From Anaerolineales bacterium UBA5797 (GTDB lineage: Bacteria; Chloroflexota; Anaerolineae; Anaerolineales; Villigracilaceae): DNA of 33,904 bases. Both the position numbers and the translations under genes were made by a program. The notes under the pieces are model-generated. The model was not told the DNA's origin and did no database searches. It saw nothing but the letters and a program-made list of their open reading frames with translations. Positions 1-7,466 of the stretch are shown one piece after another. Each line of letters starts with the position of its first letter. The first letter of the stretch is position 1. The DNA lies in contig DIDP01000046.1 of NCBI GenBank assembly GCA_002418205.1, positions 21,697-55,600 on the forward strand. Reading direction: 5' to 3'.

Positions 1-266
<266 letters not shown>

Positions 267-2042
267 TCACAACGGCCACAGCAGCGGCGTCAGGAGGATC
301 GCCAGGAGAAATACCACAACGGTCAGCAGCCCGCCCACTTTGAGGAAATCCATAAAGCGGTAACGTCCCGGTCCATACACCATCAGGCAGGCTGGCTCGA
401 GTGGCGTCAGGTAGGATGTGCTGGCGGCGATCGCGATCATCATTGCGAACGTGCGCGGATTTAGATCCAGTTGCACGGCGGTTTGCAGCGCCACAGGGAT
501 CACCACCGCCGCAGCAGCCTGGTTCGACATTGGCTGGGTCAACAACACGGTCAGCATGAAAAAGCCGGTCAACAGCCAGAGCGGGTTCAACGTTCCCACA
601 AATGTTGTCAGGCGGTCCGCCAGGAATTCCGCTGTCCCCGTTGTTTGCATGGCCACACCCAGTCCAAGCATGCTGCCGATCAGGATCAATATCTTCCAAT
701 CCACCTGACGGTAGGCTTCATCGGGCGTGATGCAGCGGGTTACAAAGACCAGGAATGCCCCCAACAGCATGGCTGCCGGCAGGGGAATGATCTTGAAGGA
801 TGCAAGCAGAAACGTCCCCATGAAGATTCCCATCACCGTCAGGGCTTGCTGACGGTTAAAGCGCTGGGCTTCCATTACTCCCAGCACATCGAAGGCACTT
901 TCAGATTGCAGCGCTGCGATCTGCTTTTGTTTCCCTTGCACCAGCAATACATCCCCCAACTGCAGGCGTGTATCGGCGATCTTCGAGCGGACGACTCCCG
1001 TGCGGCGGTTTATCGCAAGCACCTGGATTTGAAACCGTTCACGCATCTTCAAGCTTTTCGGCGTGCGCCCGATGAATGGCGAACGCGGCAACAACACCAC
1101 CTCCGCCAGTCCCAGCCCATTGCCCTGGAGATCGACATCCGAGAACTTGGCATCCGCCTGGATGTCTATCCCTGCAATATCCTTGATCTTTAGAATTGCC
1201 TCCGATGATCCCTCCACGAGCAGCATGTCGCCTGATTGCAGCGTGGCATCGGCAGATGGATCCAATTGACGTTTCCCTTCGCGGATGACCGCCAGCACTG
1301 TCAGGTCATAGTTTCGTCCCAGACCGGACTCCGCCAGTGTAGTGCCGTGCAATGCCGAATCGGGCGGGATCCGCAACTCCGCCAGATAGGGGCGCAGTTC
1401 GAACAGATCGGTCAGCGTTGTGGGCGTGGGGCGTTCGGGGATCAATTTTTGCCCGAAGAAAAGCATGTAAAGCAAACCCGCAACCAGCACAGGCAGACCC
1501 ACCGGCGTCAACTCGAACATCCCGATCGGCTCCAGACCGGATTGTGTCATCAGTCCGCTTACAACGATGTTCGTCGAAGTGCTCACCAGTGTGACCGAGC
1601 TTGCCAGGATTGCCGCGAACGCCATTGGCATCAACAATCGCGATGCGCTCATTTTCGACCTCTGGCTTAAACCCAGGATCACCGGCAGGAAGAACGCCGC
1701 CGCTGCCGTGTTATTGATGATGGCGCTCAATAACGCCACCGCCACCATCGTCGCCGGGAGAAGGCCGCGGGGGTATTTGCTTGTAAACTCGAGGAGATTG
1801 CGGCTCACCACCTCCACCACGCCGGTGCGCATCAATGCCGCCGTCATGATCAGCAAGCCTAGAATCACCATGACCGTATCGCTGCCGAAACCGGAGAAAG
1901 CCTGCTCCAGCGGGACAAGCCCCAAAACGATCAACGTCAGCAGCACCCCCAGCGCGGTCACATCAGGCGGGATCCACTCGAACCAAAAGAATAGCAGTGC
2001 AACGACCAGGATGATCAACAATAAGAGGATCGATGGAGTCAT
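267..2042 (-). CDS. SLC13/DASS-type permease with two central RCK_C (TrkA-C) domains
   Basis: This is an inner-membrane transporter of 591 residues. The N-terminal half has about five to six hydrophobic helices and an SIINNTAA stretch typical of anion-symporter re-entrant hairpins. Two soluble TrkA-C-like domains follow (roughly residues 210-300 and 310-400, each ending in GDMLLVEG or GDVLLVQG). A second helical half carries the matching MSNQAAAAVV hairpin. Family knowledge: such proteins move sulfate, dicarboxylates or similar anions with Na+, and the RCK_C domains probably sense a ligand. The substrate cannot be read from sequence. The frame is open upstream, but I chose the ATG at 2042 because GGAG lies about nine bases before it. 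The gene stands alone and divergent from the helicase gene at 2171. Confidence 0.9.
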   Translation of the reverse strand: MTPSILLLLIILVVALLFFWFEWIPPDVTALGVLLTLIVLGLVPLEQAFSGFGSDTVMVILGLLIMTAALMRTGVVEVVSRNLLEFTSKYPRGLLPATMVAVALLSAIINNTAAAAFFLPVILGLSQRSKMSASRLLMPMAFAAILASSVTLVSTSTNIVVSGLMTQSGLEPIGMFELTPVGLPVLVAGLLYMLFFGQKLIPERPTPTTLTDLFELRPYLAELRIPPDSALHGTTLAESGLGRNYDLTVLAVIREGKRQLDPSADATLQSGDMLLVEGSSEAILKIKDIAGIDIQADAKFSDVDLQGNGLGLAEVVLLPRSPFIGRTPKSLKMRERFQIQVLAINRRTGVVRSKIADTRLQLGDVLLVQGKQKQIAALQSESAFDVLGVMEAQRFNRQQALTVMGIFMGTFLLASFKIIPLPAAMLLGAFLVFVTRCITPDEAYRQVDWKILILIGSMLGLGVAMQTTGTAEFLADRLTTFVGTLNPLWLLTGFFMLTVLLTQPMSNQAAAAVVIPVALQTAVQLDLNPRTFAMMIAIAASTSYLTPLEPACLMVYGPGRYRFMDFLKVGGLLTVVVFLLAILLTPLLWPL

Positions 2043-2135
2043 GTTGCGTTTCTCCATGGAATGACAAAAGCTGTGGGGCAAAAAGGGGGTGTCATTGACC
2101 ATTTATAGCATGACAATCACCGGGCTTCAAGTACG

Positions 2136-2164
2136 TTGACAAAACGACCTCCATACTTTACCCT
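2136..2164 (+). promoter_or_regulatory. Candidate promoter of the first helicase-like gene
   Basis: TTGACA (2136-2141) is followed after 17 bases by TACCCT (2159-2164). The expected transcription start, 6-7 bases later, falls on the ATG at 2171, and no Shine-Dalgarno sequence precedes that ATG. The mRNA could therefore be leaderless. Confidence 0.5.
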
Positions 2165-2170
2165 CGCTTC

Positions 2171-4264
2171 ATGACAAGCCTCAGTCTGCCACAGCTTCAG
2201 ATCATTGAATCGCCCCTCGACCTGAAACTCTTCGTCTCCGGCCCGGCAGGGACCGGCAAGACCACCGCGGCTGTCGAGCGGATGCGCCACCTGCTGGCAC
2301 AGGGCGTGCCCGGTGAATCGATCCTGATGTTGACGCCTCAACGCACATTGCAGGAACCGTATCTCGACCTGCTGTACAGCCCTGAACGCAGCGCGGGCGG
2401 CGAAGCGACTTCCGCCACGATCGGCGGTCTGGCGCGCCGCATGTGTGATTTGTTCTGGCCCCTCGCAGCGGAAGCAGCCGGGTTTGCATACCCCGATCAA
2501 CCGCCTGTCTTCCTCACACTCGAAACCGCCCAATATTACATGGCGTATCTCGTCCGCCCGTTGCTGGACGAGGGATATTTTGAATCGGTGACCATCGACC
2601 GTAATCGTTTGTACTCCCAGATCATCGACAACCTCAACAAGGCCGCTATGATCGGATTTCCTTATACCGAGATCGGTTCGCGGCTTGACTCAGCCTACTT
2701 CGGCGACCCTGCCCAAAGACGCGTGTACGCCGATGCGCAAGAATGTGCCAATCGCTTTCGATCATACTGTCTCGATCACAACCTGCTGGATTTCTCGTTA
2801 CAACTCGAAGTCTTTGCGGATGTTTTGTGGAAGCAGGAGATTGTCCGCGATTATCTTTCACGCACTTATCGTCACTTGATCTACGACAACGTGGAGGAGG
2901 ATGGTCCGCGTGCGCATGACATCCTTCGCGATTGGCTCCCCTCTTTTGAATCCGCTTTATTGATCTACGACGAGGGCGCAGGCTTCCGCTATTTCCTCGG
3001 CGCGGATGTGCGCACCGGCTGGGCCCTGCGTGAGTTATGCGGTGAACATGTTCAATTGCAGGATAGTTTTGTGATGTCCGAAGGCGTGGCAGACCTGAGT
3101 GATGGATTGGTCGAGGCGATACTTCCGGAGTTTCAAGAAAGTACGAAAGAGGAAAAAGGAGATGGCTCTGCTCTCTCCATTGTCCAGTCGCATTTTTATC
3201 CTGAGCTGTTGGATGCAGTTGTTGCCGAAATCGAAGGACTGGTTTCGGCTGGCATCCCGCCTTCCGGGATCGTCATCCTCGCCCCCTACCTTTCCGATGC
3301 CCTGCGCTTTTCGATCACGCACAGGCTCGAAGCAAGGAACATCCCCTGGCGTTCGCATCGTCCGTCACGGTCGCTGCGCGATGAGCCGGCTTCCCAGGCG
3401 CTGATCTCGCTTGCCGCGCTGGCGCATCCGCATTGGAGCATCCACCCGCCAAAGTTCGACGTGGCATACGCGCTGATGCAATCCATCGACGGACTCGATC
3501 TGGTCCGCGCCCAGTTGCTGACCGAGATCGTCTATCGTCAGCGCGACCTGCAACTCTCCGCCTTCGATCAGATCAAATCCGATGTGCAGGAACGGATCAC
3601 GTTCTCAGTGGGGAATCGGTATTCGACTCTTCGGGATTGGCTGCTGGCTTATCGCGAAACCGACCAACTGCCCCTCGATCATTTCTTCCGCAAACTGTTT
3701 GGCGAGGTGCTGTCACAGCCGGGGTTTGGGTATCATCGAAATTTTGACTCGGTGCGTGTGGCGGCGAGCCTGGTGGAATCGGTGAGGAAGTTTCGCCTTG
3801 CATTGGACCTGACAGGTCTTGGAGATCTGCCGGGTCTCGGGCGCGAATACATCCAGATGTTGCAGGATGGCGTCATTGCCGCCTCGTATCTCGAAGGCTG
3901 GCGTTCCGAAGACAAGGACGCGGTACTCGTCGCGCCTGCCTACACCTTCCTGATGATGAACCGCCCGGTGACGATCCAGTTCTGGCTCGACATCGGTTCG
4001 GGCGGATGGTACGAGCGCTTGTCCCAGCCGTTGACTCATCCGTATGTGTTGTCGCGGGGTTGGCAACCGGGGCGCGTCTGGTCGGATGCGGATGAAGTGC
4101 AGGCGGACAGGGAATCGCTGGCGCGGCTGGCCTCCGGTTTGTTGCATCGCTGCCGCGAGCGGGTTTACATCTGTCTCTCTGAATTGGGCGAAAGCGGATT
4201 CGAACAACGCGGCGAACTCCTGCGCGCCTTCCAAAAAGTATTGACTTCAGGATCGACAGAATAA
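2171..4264 (+). CDS. Divergent SF1 (UvrD/AddB-like) helicase-fold protein
   Basis: This 697-residue protein has an N-terminal Walker A motif (GPAGTGKTT, about residues 24-32), as in UvrD, PcrA and AddAB proteins. The expected motif II (DExx) position reads IYDNVEEDGP, so the usual DE pair is altered. A motif III-like segment (FLGADVRTGWALRE) and a C-terminal segment resembling motif VI (HRCRERVYICLSE) remain. No C-terminal nuclease Fe-S cysteines were seen. It may be an inactive or structural helicase subunit, comparable in role to AddB or RecC, perhaps working with the canonical helicase at 7467-9998. That pairing is inference. The ATG at 2171 has no ribosome-binding site but fits a leaderless start from the promoter just upstream. 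The lipase-like gene begins 12 bases after the stop, suggesting co-transcription. Confidence 0.75.
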   Translation: MTSLSLPQLQIIESPLDLKLFVSGPAGTGKTTAAVERMRHLLAQGVPGESILMLTPQRTLQEPYLDLLYSPERSAGGEATSATIGGLARRMCDLFWPLAAEAAGFAYPDQPPVFLTLETAQYYMAYLVRPLLDEGYFESVTIDRNRLYSQIIDNLNKAAMIGFPYTEIGSRLDSAYFGDPAQRRVYADAQECANRFRSYCLDHNLLDFSLQLEVFADVLWKQEIVRDYLSRTYRHLIYDNVEEDGPRAHDILRDWLPSFESALLIYDEGAGFRYFLGADVRTGWALRELCGEHVQLQDSFVMSEGVADLSDGLVEAILPEFQESTKEEKGDGSALSIVQSHFYPELLDAVVAEIEGLVSAGIPPSGIVILAPYLSDALRFSITHRLEARNIPWRSHRPSRSLRDEPASQALISLAALAHPHWSIHPPKFDVAYALMQSIDGLDLVRAQLLTEIVYRQRDLQLSAFDQIKSDVQERITFSVGNRYSTLRDWLLAYRETDQLPLDHFFRKLFGEVLSQPGFGYHRNFDSVRVAASLVESVRKFRLALDLTGLGDLPGLGREYIQMLQDGVIAASYLEGWRSEDKDAVLVAPAYTFLMMNRPVTIQFWLDIGSGGWYERLSQPLTHPYVLSRGWQPGRVWSDADEVQADRESLARLASGLLHRCRERVYICLSELGESGFEQRGELLRAFQKVLTSGSTE

Positions 4265-4276
4265 AAAGGAGACGGG

Positions 4277-6145
4277 ATGAAGAGGTTGTTGTCTGTCTTT
4301 CTGTTGTTCGCCATTTTGTCATTGCACACACAACCTGCTTTTGGTCAATCTGACGGACCGCAGATCTCACTGTTGGATCGCAGTGGCAAAACTGTTACCT
4401 CCATCATCGATGGGAATCAGGTCCGCTTGCGGATTCGGTTGGACGCGGATGTCAACGCGCAAACACGGATCGCGTTCACGACCCCGAATGTGGATGGACC
4501 GCTGGCGGAATGCGTCATCCAAACCGGATCGGACTCTTGTGACACGCCTCCCTTCCACGCCCTGGGCTGGTACTGGGACCCGGACGGGAGCGCGCAGACT
4601 CAGCGGATGATCCAGGCCTCGGTGAACGGGAGTCAGGCTTCGGGGAGTCTGACCGTGAACGTCATCCCGCGCCCGGTGGTGATGGTGCACGGATTCAATT
4701 CCGATTACACCGCATGGACGAATTATCTTGGTCCGAACGGTTATCTGGCGGAACTCGGCTTGCAGGGATTCGCGGTGGGGGACGGGCAGGTGCCGGGCGT
4801 GATGGATACGGGGAGTTTGAGCGACCCGTTCAAGCGGACGAATTCGATCGCACAGAACGCCGTCATCCTGGGCGAATACATTGATAATGTACAAAAGGTG
4901 ACCGGCGCCGAAAAAGTGGACCTGCTGGTGCACAGTATGGGCGGCATGATCTCGCGCTATTACCTCGACCGCGTGATGACGGACGATAACGTCGCGCAGT
5001 TGATCATTTTGGGCACGCCGATGGCTGGCTCGGCTTGTTCGATCTTGCCCGCCTCGCTGGGGATGATGCTGCCTGCCACGTTGGAGATCCAGCCGGGCTA
5101 CATGGTGAACGTTTTCAATCAACAGATCGTAAAGCGGCAGGGCGTGCCGTTCTACGCGCTGGCAGGGAAGAAACTATTGGATGCTGTGGCTTCGCCCTGC
5201 ACGCCTGTCCCGTCGGATGTGGTCGTTACGGTTGACAGTGTCAAGGCGATCCCGATGCCGGTGGAGGAAATTCCGTTATTGCATATCGAGTTAAATACTT
5301 CGCGCGAGGTCTTCGATGGATTCGTCACGCGGCACTTGAAGACTCCGCCGGGTGGATTCGAAGTGGCTGTCGATCCTCCTCCCGGTTCGAACGCGCCCGC
5401 TTCACAGCAGTTTTCACGCGTGTACACGGGTCACGTGAACAAAGGTGAAACACAGGAGGTGGTCATCAACATTGACCCGAACGTCACGGTGGCAAACTTT
5501 GCGTTGTTCGATACCACGCGTTCCCTGGATACGGTCGTGACCGGCGCGAGCGGCAACCAGATCCAACTTGACCCGCTTGCGAACGGAGTGATCCGCATCG
5601 ACGACCCTTCGACGATGATCTATCTCGGTTATGGATTCCGTCAACCACGGCCGGGACGATGGGTTGTCACGCTCGAAACGACGGACGCCACACCCGCCTC
5701 GGGCGCGGACTTTGCGATTGCCGCGCGTTTCGACGGCGGCGCGCTGCTGCAAGCGACTCAAGACCTCACCGTCACGCGCGTGAACCAGTCTGTGACCATC
5801 ACGGGTTCGCTCACCGCAGATGGTGCACCGATCCCCCTGACGAGCGCCGAAGCGATCATCCGCGCGCCGGATGGCTCGACAGAGACGCGGGTGATGAGGA
5901 TAAACGGCAATCAGGCGGAGGTGGAGGTCGCGCCGCGCATGTCCGGGATCTATGGGATCGAGGTCAATGTGCTGGCGCAGACCGCGGAGGGGAATACCAT
6001 TGACCGCGCCGCGTTCCTGACCCTCGATGCCGAACCGACCTGGTTCGAGACTTCAAGGAATCAAATCCTTGCGGTGGCGTTGATCCTGGGGCTGCTGGTT
6101 GTATCGGTCATTTTGGCGCGGCGACGAAGATCGATCCGCCGCTGA
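4277..6145 (+). CDS. Secreted, membrane-anchored alpha/beta-hydrolase (lipase-like)
   Basis: The 622-residue product starts with a signal peptide (hydrophobic core 4-18, likely cleaved after AFG) and ends with a transmembrane helix (about 595-613) followed by Arg-rich residues, so it should be anchored with its body outside. An immunoglobulin-like N-terminal region (25-130) precedes the hydrolase fold. That fold has the oxyanion HGF at 138-140 and the nucleophile elbow VHSMGG with Ser220; a plausible acid is Asp314 or Asp320 and the His is His336. Family: PGAP1/triacylglycerol-lipase-like esterases. The C-terminal half (about 360-590) appears beta-rich and may be adhesive. The start has AAGGAG upstream. 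The substrate is unknown. It sits 12 bases after the helicase-like gene, although the two have no obvious shared role. Confidence 0.85.
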   Translation: MKRLLSVFLLFAILSLHTQPAFGQSDGPQISLLDRSGKTVTSIIDGNQVRLRIRLDADVNAQTRIAFTTPNVDGPLAECVIQTGSDSCDTPPFHALGWYWDPDGSAQTQRMIQASVNGSQASGSLTVNVIPRPVVMVHGFNSDYTAWTNYLGPNGYLAELGLQGFAVGDGQVPGVMDTGSLSDPFKRTNSIAQNAVILGEYIDNVQKVTGAEKVDLLVHSMGGMISRYYLDRVMTDDNVAQLIILGTPMAGSACSILPASLGMMLPATLEIQPGYMVNVFNQQIVKRQGVPFYALAGKKLLDAVASPCTPVPSDVVVTVDSVKAIPMPVEEIPLLHIELNTSREVFDGFVTRHLKTPPGGFEVAVDPPPGSNAPASQQFSRVYTGHVNKGETQEVVINIDPNVTVANFALFDTTRSLDTVVTGASGNQIQLDPLANGVIRIDDPSTMIYLGYGFRQPRPGRWVVTLETTDATPASGADFAIAARFDGGALLQATQDLTVTRVNQSVTITGSLTADGAPIPLTSAEAIIRAPDGSTETRVMRINGNQAEVEVAPRMSGIYGIEVNVLAQTAEGNTIDRAAFLTLDAEPTWFETSRNQILAVALILGLLVVSVILARRRRSIRR

Positions 6146-6181
6146 GAGTGCGAAGGTCTGAAGCATATCCCTGCAGGCATC

Positions 6182-6865
6182 ATGGCAAACGACTCCAAGC
6201 GTTCGATCCAAATTGCCATTGTCATCATTGGCATCATCGCGGTTTGCGGGGTGGTTGCTGCTTTCGCTTATTTATTGGCGCCACCAATTTTTAAGTCGTC
6301 TCCAATGGAAATGCAACCAACATCAATTCCCTCGAGGCAGTATCAGCCGGAAGTCATTCCGCCTCCAACCTATACGCCGAAGCAGACTTCGACGATTTCG
6401 CCAACCGGTACACCTGCAGTCATCTTTACGCCGACGGCGACACCGTTATCCCTGTCGATCAATGGACCGTTGCCGGATTTGATCGTGAGCGGCATCAGCG
6501 ATCCGGTCTGCGCTCCGGAATTATCCGGCACAACCATCAGGTTTATCGTCTACGTTAAGAATATCGGTCGTGCGCCCACGCGCTCGTTTGGTCTGTTCGA
6601 TGTCGGTGTATCCCTGATCATCGGTCAACAAAAATATGGGCTTGAGGAATGGAGGACAAAGTTCAATGGGGTGGTTGGAAACACTGATCTGCAGGTTTTC
6701 AATCTTAAGCCCAACGCGGACGCCCGATTCACAGTTGTCATTGATCTGAAGGGGAACAAAGACTTTGGCGTTGAAGTGACCGCCAACTCAAGCGAGAATC
6801 CCATCCGTGAAGCGGACATGACGAACAACACGCTGATAAAATACTTTTCAACATATTGTTATTAG
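6182..6865 (+). CDS. Membrane-anchored CARDB-like protein
   Basis: The 227-residue product has one N-terminal transmembrane helix (about 9-31) and then a Pro/Thr/Ser-rich linker (40-90). It ends in a beta domain starting at PDLIVSGI, with the VYVKNIGRAPT and EADMTNNT signatures of CARDB domains (cell-adhesion-related, found in bacterial surface proteins). It probably displays this domain outside the cell. The binding partner is unknown. It follows the lipase-like gene by 36 bases and may be in the same transcript. The ribosome-binding site is weak (GCAGG). Confidence 0.7.
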   Translation: MANDSKRSIQIAIVIIGIIAVCGVVAAFAYLLAPPIFKSSPMEMQPTSIPSRQYQPEVIPPPTYTPKQTSTISPTGTPAVIFTPTATPLSLSINGPLPDLIVSGISDPVCAPELSGTTIRFIVYVKNIGRAPTRSFGLFDVGVSLIIGQQKYGLEEWRTKFNGVVGNTDLQVFNLKPNADARFTVVIDLKGNKDFGVEVTANSSENPIREADMTNNTLIKYFSTYCY

Positions 6866-6896
6866 AGGCTGTCGCATCGGGCAACGGGAATTGCGC

Positions 6897-6921
6897 CATC
6901 ATGCCCTGAAAGGGTATGATG
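6897..6921 (+). terminator. Hairpin after the CARDB-like gene
   Basis: An 11-bp stem (one G-U pair) with a three-base GAA loop lies 31 bases after the stop codon. No clean T-run follows, so termination is uncertain. Confidence 0.45.
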
Positions 6922-6947
6922 TGCTTATATGTGAATGGTAATTCGGG

Positions 6948-6953
6948 TAATAT
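6948..6953 (+). promoter_or_regulatory. Candidate -10 box (GGG-TAATAT)
   Basis: TAATAT preceded by GGG resembles the GGTA-type extended -10 boxes seen elsewhere in this window. It lies 18 bases before the ATG at 6972, with GGAGG in between. Confidence 0.35.
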
Positions 6954-6971
6954 TGCCTGTGGAGGCTGAAA

Positions 6972-7433
6972 ATGCTTGATGCCAAAGATATCATAACCAT
7001 CATCCTAGCCCTTTATGGTGCTGTTCTTTCTAGCGTATTGGCAATTCGTGAGATAAAGAAAGAGAAAAGAACAATTGCCTTATTTATTGATTTCTATGTT
7101 TGGGAGAGTTCATTTAAACTCACGGTTGTAAACATTGGACATAGACCTGTGACACTTGCAGGTGCAGGTATTATGTATTTCAAGAAGTATCGTATGAGAT
7201 GGTTTGAACTTGATGAAAGACCTTTTGATTTGGCTAGGGAGAACCCAGGAAAATTTCCGTTAACTTTAAATGATGGCAATCATGTCGCACTTGCAATTCC
7301 AAGTGTTGTAGATGCCCTAGAGTGGACAAATGGATTGAATAAGGGAGAAGCATATGTTCGAGATGTTGAAGGCAATATTTATAAGACAAGTAGGATTCGA
7401 AGATATAACTCCAAAGCAGATGCATACGAGTAG
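6972..7433 (+). CDS. Small membrane-anchored protein of unknown function
   Basis: The 153-residue product has an N-terminal hydrophobic helix (about residues 6-25), a basic patch (IKKEKR) and a C-terminal soluble domain rich in beta-forming residues. I do not recognise the family. GGAGG lies seven bases before the ATG. The gene is clearly more AT-rich than its neighbours, with many A/T-ending codons, which suggests later acquisition. It lies between the CARDB-like gene and the helicase gene on the same strand. Confidence 0.65.
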   Translation: MLDAKDIITIILALYGAVLSSVLAIREIKKEKRTIALFIDFYVWESSFKLTVVNIGHRPVTLAGAGIMYFKKYRMRWFELDERPFDLARENPGKFPLTLNDGNHVALAIPSVVDALEWTNGLNKGEAYVRDVEGNIYKTSRIRRYNSKADAYE

Positions 7434-7466
7434 CAATTTTCTAAATTGGCTTTTGCACATAAATAA

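Noticed and set aside
471..1193. Plus-strand open frame of 240 codons opposite the SLC13-type permease
   Set aside because: The protein is His/Gln/Arg-rich without hydrophobic core or motif, as expected for an antisense shadow.
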